7,112 nt of DNA. It comes from Candidatus Pacearchaeota archaeon CG10_big_fil_rev_8_21_14_0_10_30_48. GTDB lineage: Archaea > Nanobdellota > Nanobdellia > Pacearchaeales > GW2011-AR1. Below, piece by piece: positions 1 through 5,894 of the stretch; the first letter of the stretch is position 1; every line of letters starts with the position of its first letter. The stretch is from NCBI GenBank assembly GCA_002763155.1, contig PFCU01000056.1, positions 1 to 7,112 on the forward strand, written 5' to 3'. A model generated the notes under the pieces. That model saw only the letters and a list, made by a program, of their open reading frames with translations. It had not been told where the DNA came from and did no database searches. The position numbers and the translations under genes were made by a program.

Positions 1-27
1 CTCTTTTCTTATTTCTTCCTTTTTCAT
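1..27 (-). CDS. possible 5' end of a protein gene leaving the window
   Basis: An ATG at 27 opens nine codons (M-K-K-E-E-I-R-K-E) that stay open to the window edge. A GTG three codons earlier (at 36) is an alternative start. No function can be read from nine residues. The candidate rests on the open frame, the lysine/glutamate-rich composition common at starts in this genome, and the structured leader directly upstream on the same strand. There is no clear Shine-Dalgarno sequence and no TATA box at the leaderless distance, so expression would have to come from further upstream. The ATG is at the 3' foot of a strong hairpin. It could be a chance frame. Confidence 0.28.
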
Positions 28-58
28 TAGATTCACAGGTTTTTACCTGCGAACTAAT
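26..58 (-). promoter_or_regulatory. stem-loop in a probable 5' leader
   Basis: On the minus strand, TTCGCAGGT (53-45) and ACCTGTGAA (40-32) form a nine-pair stem around an AAAA loop, with one G-U wobble. ATTAG (58-54) and CTAAT (30-26) extend it by five pairs past a single bulged base. On the plus strand the wobble becomes an A/C mismatch, so the fold fits a minus-strand RNA better. The stem contains the stop codon of the upstream mini-ORF and reaches the possible start at 27. No archaeal riboswitch class is recognised. A terminator-like role is also possible, although no T-tract follows directly. Confidence 0.45.
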
Positions 59-80
59 TTTCGGTTTTGCCTAGTGACAT
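54..80 (-). CDS. possible 8-aa leader peptide (MSLGKTEN)
   Basis: An ATG at 80 is preceded by AAGGAG (90-85) with a four-base spacer and runs eight codons to a TAG at 54-56. The Shine-Dalgarno match is among the best in the window, which otherwise appears to use mostly leaderless starts. The stop codon lies inside the 5' arm of the following stem-loop, so a terminating ribosome would disturb that stem. This is the geometry of a translated regulatory leader. The peptide has no run of one amino acid pointing to a classic attenuation signal. It could be chance, because short frames are common and the spacer is short. Confidence 0.28.
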   Translation of the reverse strand: MSLGKTEN

Positions 81-120
81 ATGTCTCCTTGTTATACACA
101 AAAATTTATTTTATGAACAA

Positions 121-154
121 ATTTTTCAGAGGGAGTTTCCTCCCCCTGAAAAAT
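121..154. terminator. 15-bp hairpin downstream of the small membrane-protein gene
   Basis: ATTTTTCAGAGGGAG (121-135) and CTCCCCCTGAAAAAT (140-154) pair around a TTTC loop with a single mismatch (130/145). The GC-rich upper stem is flanked by A5/T5 runs, so either strand gives a hairpin ending in U-rich sequence. It begins 7 bp after the stop of the 68-aa gene, which fits a terminator or a 3'-end stabilising structure. Archaeal termination usually depends on oligo-T rather than on hairpins, so the exact role is uncertain. The pairing itself is clear. Confidence 0.6.
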
Positions 155-161
155 CAATTTC

Positions 162-368
162 TTAAAGTTTTAAATTATCTAATGTGTCATAATTTCGCAT
201 ATTTCTTATTCCGTCGAAGGCAGTGGTTGTTTGAGTAATCCTCGATTTCCTAGATTCAATTTCTGGTTCAGAAGCATAAGCACAATATGTTGCTATAGCT
301 GTTCCAGAAAGCACAAGACCTAAGAGAAAGTAATTTACTGCATTTTTTTCTTTTTGATTTTGTTGCAT
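162..368 (-). CDS. small exported or membrane-anchored protein, function unknown
   Basis: This is a 68-residue protein I do not recognise. Residues 1-12 are polar and positively charged, and residues 13-32 form one hydrophobic segment ending in A-Y-A followed by S-E-P-E. That looks like either a signal peptide with an AXA cleavage site after residue 32 or a single N-in membrane anchor. The remaining 36 residues are polar (SRKSRITQTTT, then a mildly charged tail) and would be outside the cell. The start is set at ATG 368 because GGAGG (378-374) lies five bases upstream. An upstream TTG at 380 overlaps that ribosome-binding site and is unlikely to be used. It is transcribed divergently from the AbrB/PhoU gene, and a strong hairpin follows the stop. 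No catalytic motif is visible. Confidence 0.6.
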   Translation of the reverse strand: MQQNQKEKNAVNYFLLGLVLSGTAIATYCAYASEPEIESRKSRITQTTTAFDGIRNMRNYDTLDNLKL

Positions 369-373
369 TTTGT

Positions 374-378
374 CCTCC
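374..378 (-). promoter_or_regulatory. Shine-Dalgarno site deciding the start of the 68-aa gene
   Basis: GGAGG on the minus strand with a five-base spacer to ATG 368. It matches the archaeal anti-Shine-Dalgarno core and selects ATG over the overlapping in-frame TTG at 380. It also implies a transcript with a real 5' leader, unlike the apparently leaderless neighbours. Confidence 0.65.
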
Positions 379-508
379 AAAATTTAATTAATAATATTAA
401 TCCTAAAAATAGTTTATTTCTTGTCAATATTTTTTTATTAAACTTGTGGGTAGAAAAGGGAAGAATATCCGGCATTATAATTTTATAAACCTATATTTAA
501 CCTTATTG

Positions 509-518
509 ACACTAGTGT
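509..518. promoter_or_regulatory. 10-bp palindrome, possible operator upstream of the AbrB/PhoU gene
   Basis: ACACTAGTGT is a perfect palindrome 16 bp before the TATA-like box of the following gene, placed where an archaeal activator or upstream repressor could bind. The next gene encodes an AbrB-type DNA-binding domain, so autoregulation is conceivable. Only one copy is seen and no factor can be assigned. Confidence 0.3.
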
Positions 519-534
519 AGATATATTCAAAACA

Positions 535-542
535 TTTAAATA
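535..542 (+). promoter_or_regulatory. TATA box of the AbrB/PhoU gene
   Basis: TTTAAATA is centred about 26 bp before the ATG at 565 and preceded by an A-rich BRE-like stretch. That spacing puts transcription initiation at or next to the start codon, predicting a leaderless mRNA. No Shine-Dalgarno sequence is present before the ATG. Confidence 0.6.
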
Positions 543-564
543 TATTTTATTTCATTGTTAGATA

Positions 565-1560
565 ATGAAACGAAGAGTAATCAAACAAGGACATAATACT
601 CTAACCATGACTCTCCCATCTGATTGGGTTAAGAAATTAAATATAAAATCCGGAGATGAGATAGACGTATTTGAAAAAGAACACTCCCTAGTTCTAAATG
701 GAATTGAAAGAAATAAAAATAAACTAGTAATAATTAATATAGATGATTTTACAGTCCCTCTTTTATGGAGATTTTTCCAAGGAGCATATAGATCTGGAGC
801 AGATGAAATAAGATTAGAATTTAATAAAAGCTTAAAATTATTCGAAGATCCATATCATTACTACACCACTCAATTTGATTATGCCGAGCTAGGAGAAAAA
901 ATAAAATCGAAACCAATGTTAGTTGCAATACAATCTTTAGTTGATAGATTTGTCGGGGTAGAAATTTTAGATGCGGGAGAAAATTACATTACAATAAAAG
1001 AAATGGGGGAACTTTCAAATAAAGAATTTGACAATTCTTTAAGAAGAATATTTCTTGTAATTATTCAACTTTTTGAAAGATTAATTGATGCAATAGAGAA
1101 AAATGAAATTAATGACATTAATTTATGTAAGGATTTACACACTATCGATTTAAACATAGATAGATTTGTAGATTATTGTTGTAGAATTTTAAATAAAATA
1201 AATACTTCCTCTCTAGAAAAAGATAAACCTCTACTTTTTTCAACATTATTTTTACTTGAACTTCTCGGAGATGAATTCAAATATATTGGAAAACATTTAG
1301 CAATTTCAAAAAAATCACTTAAGAATACTTTAAACTTAGCAGAGAAAGTCAAAGAGTATTTTGAGATTTACTATAAATTATTTTATAAATTTAATAGGGA
1401 GGACATAATCGACTTTGGAGTAACAGATAAAATCATTTATGGAGAACATCAAAAATTTAAATCCGAAACAGGAGAAGCAAGAAGTATCGCAAGACATTTA
1501 ATGATGATTAGTAAATTTATCCTCGCTGTTGGAGAGCTAAGAATTGAAATGGAATTTTAA
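565..1560 (+). CDS. AbrB/PhoU-domain regulator (archaeal phosphate-uptake regulator type)
   Basis: This 331-aa cytoplasmic protein combines a SpoVT/AbrB-type swapped-hairpin DNA-binding domain (residues 1-45; KQGHNTLTMTLPSDWVKKL, then GDEIDV) with a long helical region matching PhoU-like architecture (roughly 110-331). The C-terminal helix carries the ARHLMMISKF...GELRIEMEF pattern. Length and domain order fit the archaeal family usually annotated as phosphate uptake regulator PhoU. In relatives such proteins are thought to couple phosphate status or transport to transcription. No pst transporter gene is visible here, so the phosphate link is by family only. The gene appears to be a single-gene, leaderless transcript with a TATA-like box at 535-542 and a palindrome further upstream. 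It converges on EF-2, with 46 bp between stops. Some family members are general AbrB-like regulators rather than phosphate regulators. Confidence 0.85.
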   Translation: MKRRVIKQGHNTLTMTLPSDWVKKLNIKSGDEIDVFEKEHSLVLNGIERNKNKLVIINIDDFTVPLLWRFFQGAYRSGADEIRLEFNKSLKLFEDPYHYYTTQFDYAELGEKIKSKPMLVAIQSLVDRFVGVEILDAGENYITIKEMGELSNKEFDNSLRRIFLVIIQLFERLIDAIEKNEINDINLCKDLHTIDLNIDRFVDYCCRILNKINTSSLEKDKPLLFSTLFLLELLGDEFKYIGKHLAISKKSLKNTLNLAEKVKEYFEIYYKLFYKFNREDIIDFGVTDKIIYGEHQKFKSETGEARSIARHLMMISKFILAVGELRIEMEF

Positions 1561-1595
1561 GCTACTGATTCTCTATGCAAGCTTGTCTTGTATCC

Positions 1596-1617
1596 AAAAC
1601 CAATTTCTATTGGTTTT
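1596..1617. terminator. convergent-gene hairpin enclosing the EF-2 stop codon
   Basis: AAAACCAA (1596-1603) and TTGGTTTT (1610-1617) form a perfect eight-pair stem with a six-base loop. The EF-2 stop codon (1607-1609) lies in the loop. Because the arms end in A4/T4 the structure works on both strands: for the AbrB/PhoU transcript it gives a hairpin ending in UUUU. It may separate the two convergent units, although it overlaps EF-2 coding sequence and is short on downstream T residues for EF-2. Confidence 0.45.
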
Positions 1618-3760
1618 CAGCTAATCCCTTTCTATCTCTGATTTTTCTTACAACGCCGTTTTGTAATTCAACAGGCATTCTATCAAATTCTTGATCTGCT
1701 AATGAACTTACTCCTCGTCCTTCTGTTGCACTTCTCAAATCATTTGACCATCCAATCATTTCAGCAACAGGGATTTTTGCTTTTATAGAAACTCCAGATT
1801 CGTCCTGTTCAACATTAATTAATTGTCCTCTTTTACTTGAAACCAATTTTGTAATCGATGCCATAAAATCATTTGGAGCTTCAATCACATGAGTTTGTAA
1901 AGGTTCTAACATTGCAACTCCGGAATTTTTCATCGCACCAGAAATTGCATCTCTTACTGCCGGATAAACTTGTGCAGGTCCTCTATGAATTGCGTCTTCG
2001 TGAAGTTTAATATCATCAATAGAAATTCTCATTTTAGTGCAAGGTTCCCTCGCTAAAGGTCCTTGATCAATAACCTGTTCAAAACTATCTAAGATTAAAT
2101 CAATAACTTCAATCATATGAACTTCCCCACGAGTCTCGTCTACAAGCATATTTCCTTTGTAAATATCTCTTACACTTTTTATTTCATCTCCACTAAATCC
2201 TAATGCAGTTAAAGTTTGAGTAACTTGCTCGTTCTTTTTCTTAATTCTACCTTCGGGAAGAGCTCCACTATGAATCGCATTATAGACTTCTTCATCTAAA
2301 GGTTCAACTTTGATAAAGAAACTATTGTGCCTGTTAGGAGAACGACCTTCAAAAGGTTGAGATTCTTTTGTTACAGTTTCACGATAAACAATTATTGGTG
2401 GAGAAGTTTTAACATCCAAACCTTTTTCAGTTCTAATTCTATTCTCGATAATTTCCAGATGTAATTCTCCCATTCCCGAAATTAAATTTTCCCCTGTTTG
2501 ATCATTAATTTCGATTTTCAAAGACGGGTCTTCTTTTCCAACTTGTCTCAAAACTTCAACCAATTTCGGAAGGTCAGCACTTCTCATCGGTTCAATAGAT
2601 TTAGTAACAACGGGATCAAATAAATGAGTAATAGCTTCGAATGGTTCAATTTCTTTTTTTGAAACAGTTTCTCCAGCAACAACATCTCTTAAACCAACAA
2701 TACCGACAATATTTCCAGATAAAACTTCATCAACAATAATCCTTTGAGCTCCCTTGTAAACAGAAACTTGTTGTACACGCGTTTTTGTCTTCGTTAAATT
2801 AAGATAAACTTCATCACCTTGTTTAAGTTTTCCAGAGAACAATCTTCCAGCAGCTACTTCTCCTGCGTGTTTGTCTACAACAATTTTTATCGGAACAAAA
2901 GCAACATCTCCATTCTCGTCGCAATTCATTAAATCTTTTCCAGTTTGTGATTCTAAATCTCCGTGCCAGATTTTAGGAATACGATATTTTTGAGCATTTA
3001 AAGGATTCGGGTGATGTAGAACAGACATTTGTAAAACAACTTCATGCAACGGCGCTTTTTTTGCAAGTTCTTTTTGAGTTTCAGAATGATAAGCGTCTAT
3101 CACATCTTTGAAAGTAATTCCTTTTTCTTTCATGTAAGGAACACTCAAAGCCCAGTTGTGAAAAGCGCTTCCAAAAGCTACACTTCCGTCGGCAACATTA
3201 ACTTGAAATTTTTCCTTGTAACCTTCAGGCGCAATTTCTCTAATTAATTTATTAACATGAGTAATAATTTTGATAAATCTCTCTTGCATCGCTTCAGGCG
3301 TTAACTTAACTTCTTTGATTAAACGATCAACTTTGTTAATGAATAAAACTGGTTTAACTAATTCTTTTAACGCTTGTCTTAAAACAGTTTCTGTTTGAGG
3401 CATAACTCCCTCTGAAGCACAAACTAAAACAACACATCCATCAACAGCTCTCATCGCTCGAGTAACATCTCCACCAAAATCAACATGTCCTGGAGTGTCA
3501 ATTAAATTAATTAAATAAGTTTGTCCTTTAACATGATGAATCATACTTACCGACGCAGAATCAATAGTAATTCCTCTTTCTGCCTCATCTTCGTGAAAAT
3601 CTAAAGCTCGTTGTTTACCCGCGGTATTTTCTGAAAGCATTCCAGCTCCAGCCAAAAGATTATCACTAAAAGTAGTTTTCCCGTGGTCAATATGCGCAGC
3701 GATAGCTATGTTTCTAATTTTATCCTGCTGCCTCATTAAATCTTCAATTCTTTCAGTCAT
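1607..3760 (-). CDS. fusA: translation elongation factor 2 (aEF-2)
   Basis: EF-2 is the GTPase that moves tRNAs and mRNA through the ribosome after peptide-bond formation. The 717-aa protein has a complete G domain: P-loop AHIDHGKTT (22-30), switch I RGITI (62-66), DTPGH (88-92) and NKVD (142-145). Domains II-V follow, including GMGELHLEI in the domain III region. Near residue 592 the AIHRGPAQ loop carries the histidine that archaea and eukaryotes convert to diphthamide. Length is close to the usual 725-740 aa of archaeal EF-2. The start is the ATG giving the short N-terminal helix typical before IRNIAIAAHIDHGKTT; no Shine-Dalgarno sequence precedes it. In many archaea this gene directly follows rps7. 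Here the restriction-modification genes lie between the two and EF-2 needs its own promoter. By eye its base composition is less AT-rich than its neighbours, as expected for a highly expressed gene. Confidence 0.98.
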   Translation of the reverse strand: MTERIEDLMRQQDKIRNIAIAAHIDHGKTTFSDNLLAGAGMLSENTAGKQRALDFHEDEAERGITIDSASVSMIHHVKGQTYLINLIDTPGHVDFGGDVTRAMRAVDGCVVLVCASEGVMPQTETVLRQALKELVKPVLFINKVDRLIKEVKLTPEAMQERFIKIITHVNKLIREIAPEGYKEKFQVNVADGSVAFGSAFHNWALSVPYMKEKGITFKDVIDAYHSETQKELAKKAPLHEVVLQMSVLHHPNPLNAQKYRIPKIWHGDLESQTGKDLMNCDENGDVAFVPIKIVVDKHAGEVAAGRLFSGKLKQGDEVYLNLTKTKTRVQQVSVYKGAQRIIVDEVLSGNIVGIVGLRDVVAGETVSKKEIEPFEAITHLFDPVVTKSIEPMRSADLPKLVEVLRQVGKEDPSLKIEINDQTGENLISGMGELHLEIIENRIRTEKGLDVKTSPPIIVYRETVTKESQPFEGRSPNRHNSFFIKVEPLDEEVYNAIHSGALPEGRIKKKNEQVTQTLTALGFSGDEIKSVRDIYKGNMLVDETRGEVHMIEVIDLILDSFEQVIDQGPLAREPCTKMRISIDDIKLHEDAIHRGPAQVYPAVRDAISGAMKNSGVAMLEPLQTHVIEAPNDFMASITKLVSSKRGQLINVEQDESGVSIKAKIPVAEMIGWSNDLRSATEGRGVSSLADQEFDRMPVELQNGVVRKIRDRKGLAENQ

Positions 3761-3817
3761 AGTTTTCTTTGTTAATCTTTAAAAGATTACAGAAGTATAA
3801 TTGATTAATAAAAATAG

Positions 3818-3825
3818 TTTTTAAA
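3818..3825 (-). promoter_or_regulatory. candidate TATA box for EF-2
   Basis: TTTAAAAA on the minus strand is about 61 bp before the EF-2 start and would give a leader of roughly 35 nt. A second A/T core (CTTTTAAAG, 3777-3785) lies only about 21 bp before the ATG, too close for a start-codon TSS. The choice between them is not certain. The 143-bp gap 3761-3903 is a divergent promoter region shared with the candidate endonuclease gene. Confidence 0.28.
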
Positions 3826-3874
3826 TGTTATTGTGAAGAAAGAAATATTGGTGCGTTAAAGGTTGATAGATAGG

Positions 3875-3882
3875 TTTTTAAG
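3875..3882 (+). promoter_or_regulatory. TATA-like box of the candidate endonuclease gene
   Basis: TTTTTAAG is centred about 25-26 bp before the ATG at 3904, the spacing expected for a leaderless archaeal transcript. The sequence is a weaker TATA match than that of the AbrB/PhoU gene. No Shine-Dalgarno sequence is present, which supports leaderless initiation. Confidence 0.42.
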
Positions 3883-3903
3883 TTTTAGAAATATTCTTAA
3901 TTT

Positions 3904-4791
3904 ATGAATATTTTAAATAGTATTGATTTAAATATAGCCAAAAAAATATTTTCATCAAAAGATAATGTAGAAAAATATCTAACTGAATTAAATAATCTAA
4001 AGAATATTAATTTAAGATTTAGAGAAATCACAAGAGGAAGAAATCAAGGAACAAAAGTTTTAGATATGGTTAATGAAGATTTATGGAATAAAATTATTTC
4101 TTCTTGGAATTATAGCGATTCTCTAAAAGTGATAAGAGATTTATTCAAAAAATCTAAGAAATATAATAATGGAAAGATTGCTAAATTAAAATATAAAGAA
4201 TTGGTAGCAGAATGGAATAATCTTAATCTTGGACTTATAAAATGGCCATGTAGTCAGGGGGCATTTGATGAGTTTGTTCAAAGAGTTAACAATTCAAATG
4301 CTACAAATAAAGATGAGATTGTTAAAAAAGCATCTGTGCAGTATAGGAGAATGAAGGAGTTAAACACGGTTAGGAATGATTTTCTTGAAATTGAGATATT
4401 TGAGAAAAATAGTAATATTCTTCCAACCTTAAATCATTCAAGAGGAACAGATTATTTCATAAATGGAGAATCTTTTGACCAAAAAGTAGCCAAAAGTCCA
4501 ACTAAAGAATTTATGAGGGCTTATGGAGATAATTGGAAAAAAGAAGCTATTAAGCAACCAGAAAAAGTAGCAGAGTATCTTTACAAATATCAGGATGAGG
4601 GTAGATTTGGAGCAGATAGCAGAATACTAATTGTTTATTTAGATGAAGATGTTGATTTAGAAAAAATTGAAGAAACAATAAATAAAATTAATTTAAATCA
4701 ACCATTAAGAGTAAGTTTTACTTATAATCATGCAAGAGTTGGAGAAAAAAGTTATCAAGTTAAATGTTTTGTTATTGTTCTTTCAAATTAA
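3904..4791 (+). CDS. candidate type II restriction endonuclease (PD-(D/E)XK-like)
   Basis: No named family is recognised for this 295-aa protein, but several signs point to a site-specific nuclease. G-T-D183-Y-F-I-N-G-E-S-F-D192-Q-K194 has the spacing of a PD-(D/E)XK active site: an acidic residue, eight residues, then a D-x-K inside a hydrophobic strand. It is followed by YKYQDEGRFGADSR and a hydrophobic strand ILIVYLD (about 228-247). The N-terminal 150 residues are helical and basic (RGRNQGT near 45-50), plausibly DNA contacting. There is no signal peptide or membrane segment. The gene converges on a DNA methyltransferase with a 20-bp 3' overlap, the strongest contextual support for a restriction-modification pair. 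Its promoter faces away from EF-2. Alternatives are a different nuclease or an unrelated protein placed by chance; the catalytic assignment is by eye. Confidence 0.6.
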   Translation: MNILNSIDLNIAKKIFSSKDNVEKYLTELNNLKNINLRFREITRGRNQGTKVLDMVNEDLWNKIISSWNYSDSLKVIRDLFKKSKKYNNGKIAKLKYKELVAEWNNLNLGLIKWPCSQGAFDEFVQRVNNSNATNKDEIVKKASVQYRRMKELNTVRNDFLEIEIFEKNSNILPTLNHSRGTDYFINGESFDQKVAKSPTKEFMRAYGDNWKKEAIKQPEKVAEYLYKYQDEGRFGADSRILIVYLDEDVDLEKIEETINKINLNQPLRVSFTYNHARVGEKSYQVKCFVIVLSN

Positions 4792-5893
4792 CTACTTCAT
4801 CAATTAATCTGTCTTTATTTCCTGTTTTTTTAAAAATAAAAATATATTCATGCTTGAAAATATAAAATCCCCCAACCAATGCCCTATATCTCCATAAATC
4901 TTCTTGATTTCTCTTTCCCAAGGTATTTTCTATATTCTTTACAATAGTGCTTTTTAGAGTATAACCTTTTTTAAGAACTTCTAACATTGTTAAATGTCCT
5001 AAAGGTATCCACTCGCCTTTAGAATATTTATCTCCAATAACTAAAACTAAATATCTATTATTTTCTAAAAAAGGGGTTACATTTTCAACAATTTTTCCAA
5101 ACATTTCTAAAAACTCTTTCAAGTTTTTAGCATTGGATAAATCTTCTTTATTCTGACTAAATTTAATAATATCATGATAGGGTGGGTGCATTATTACCAT
5201 CTGAAACTTTTTGTTAGGATTATTTTTTAGTAAGTTTTCGTGAGAGATAAATCTACTATCTCCTTCAATAACATCTGTAAAAACTTTAAATGGATTTTCT
5301 TCTTTAGAAATTAACTCTTTAGAATCTTTTACAACTCTCGGATTTAATTCTATTCCAATTCCATTTCTACCTAATCTTTTACATTCTATCATAGTTGTCC
5401 CACTTCCAGAAAAAGTATCTAAAACCCAATCTCCTTTTTTTGTATATCTTCTTAAAGTTTGGTTTGGAATTTGGGGAATAAAATTTCCCCAATAACTTGC
5501 GATATGAACTCCTGAAGAATCCCTACTTTTCCAATACCATAAACTATCTGTCGTTAAATCTTCGTATTCTTTCCACCTATTAAGATTAATATCATTTATC
5601 TTGCTTGTTTTTACTTCTTCAATTCCCTTTTTTAATCTTTCAAGATAATATTTTGCTCTCTCTAATGTTTGAGATTCTATAATCTGTTGTAAATTAGAAA
5701 TTAATATTTCTTTTTTATAATTAATAGTATCTCCATTGCCAACAATATTAAGTAAGTATAAAGAATCATTTTTTGTTTCTAAAGAATCTTTTATTTGTTT
5801 AATCTTTTCTTTAAATTCTTTTGAATCTTCTATTCTTTCTGTATCTGAAACAACTTCTAAAAATCTATCTTTGTTTAAAATTATTCCTACCAT
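4772..5893 (-). CDS. site-specific DNA methyltransferase (N4-cytosine/N6-adenine type)
   Basis: This SAM-dependent amino-methyltransferase likely protects DNA from the convergent candidate nuclease. From the ATG at 5893 it has 373 residues. A motif X-like segment (IPNQTLRRYT, 142-151) leads into SAM-binding motif I, DTFSGSGTT (159-167), and the acidic strand IGIELNP (179-185). Catalytic motif IV is HPPY (236-239), with His replacing the usual D/N/S. VLVIGDKYS (283-291) and HEYIFIFKK (348-356) are typical later strands. Order X-I-IV, with only about 70 residues between I and IV, resembles a gamma-type permutation; the N-terminal 130 residues may hold recognition functions. The frame stays open upstream to a GTG at 5983, but that extension reads out of frame through a zinc-ribbon gene, so it is rejected. 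ATG 5893 follows that gene's stop by one base, with GGATGAT ten bases upstream; ATG 5908 is the alternative. N4 versus N6 cannot be decided. Confidence 0.9.
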   Translation of the reverse strand: MVGIILNKDRFLEVVSDTERIEDSKEFKEKIKQIKDSLETKNDSLYLLNIVGNGDTINYKKEILISNLQQIIESQTLERAKYYLERLKKGIEEVKTSKINDINLNRWKEYEDLTTDSLWYWKSRDSSGVHIASYWGNFIPQIPNQTLRRYTKKGDWVLDTFSGSGTTMIECKRLGRNGIGIELNPRVVKDSKELISKEENPFKVFTDVIEGDSRFISHENLLKNNPNKKFQMVIMHPPYHDIIKFSQNKEDLSNAKNLKEFLEMFGKIVENVTPFLENNRYLVLVIGDKYSKGEWIPLGHLTMLEVLKKGYTLKSTIVKNIENTLGKRNQEDLWRYRALVGGFYIFKHEYIFIFKKTGNKDRLIDEVVNLKEQ

Positions 5894-5894
5894 T

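Noticed and set aside
1..120. tRNA or other known structured RNA gene
   Set aside because: The hairpin at 26-58 is not part of a cloverleaf; there is no T-arm GTTCRA consensus or acceptor stem.
1579..1586. CAAGCTTG palindrome between convergent stops
   Set aside because: Eight bases are too short to be significant alone; one copy, in a region without promoters.
3044..3247. 67-codon plus-strand frame inside EF-2
   Set aside because: Antisense to a strongly conserved EF-2 region, with no promoter, ribosome-binding site or recognisable protein character.
3904..4791. Toxin-antitoxin reading of the nuclease and zinc-ribbon genes
   Set aside because: The zinc-ribbon gene is paired with the methyltransferase, not the candidate nuclease, and no toxin family motif is visible; a restriction-modification reading fits better.
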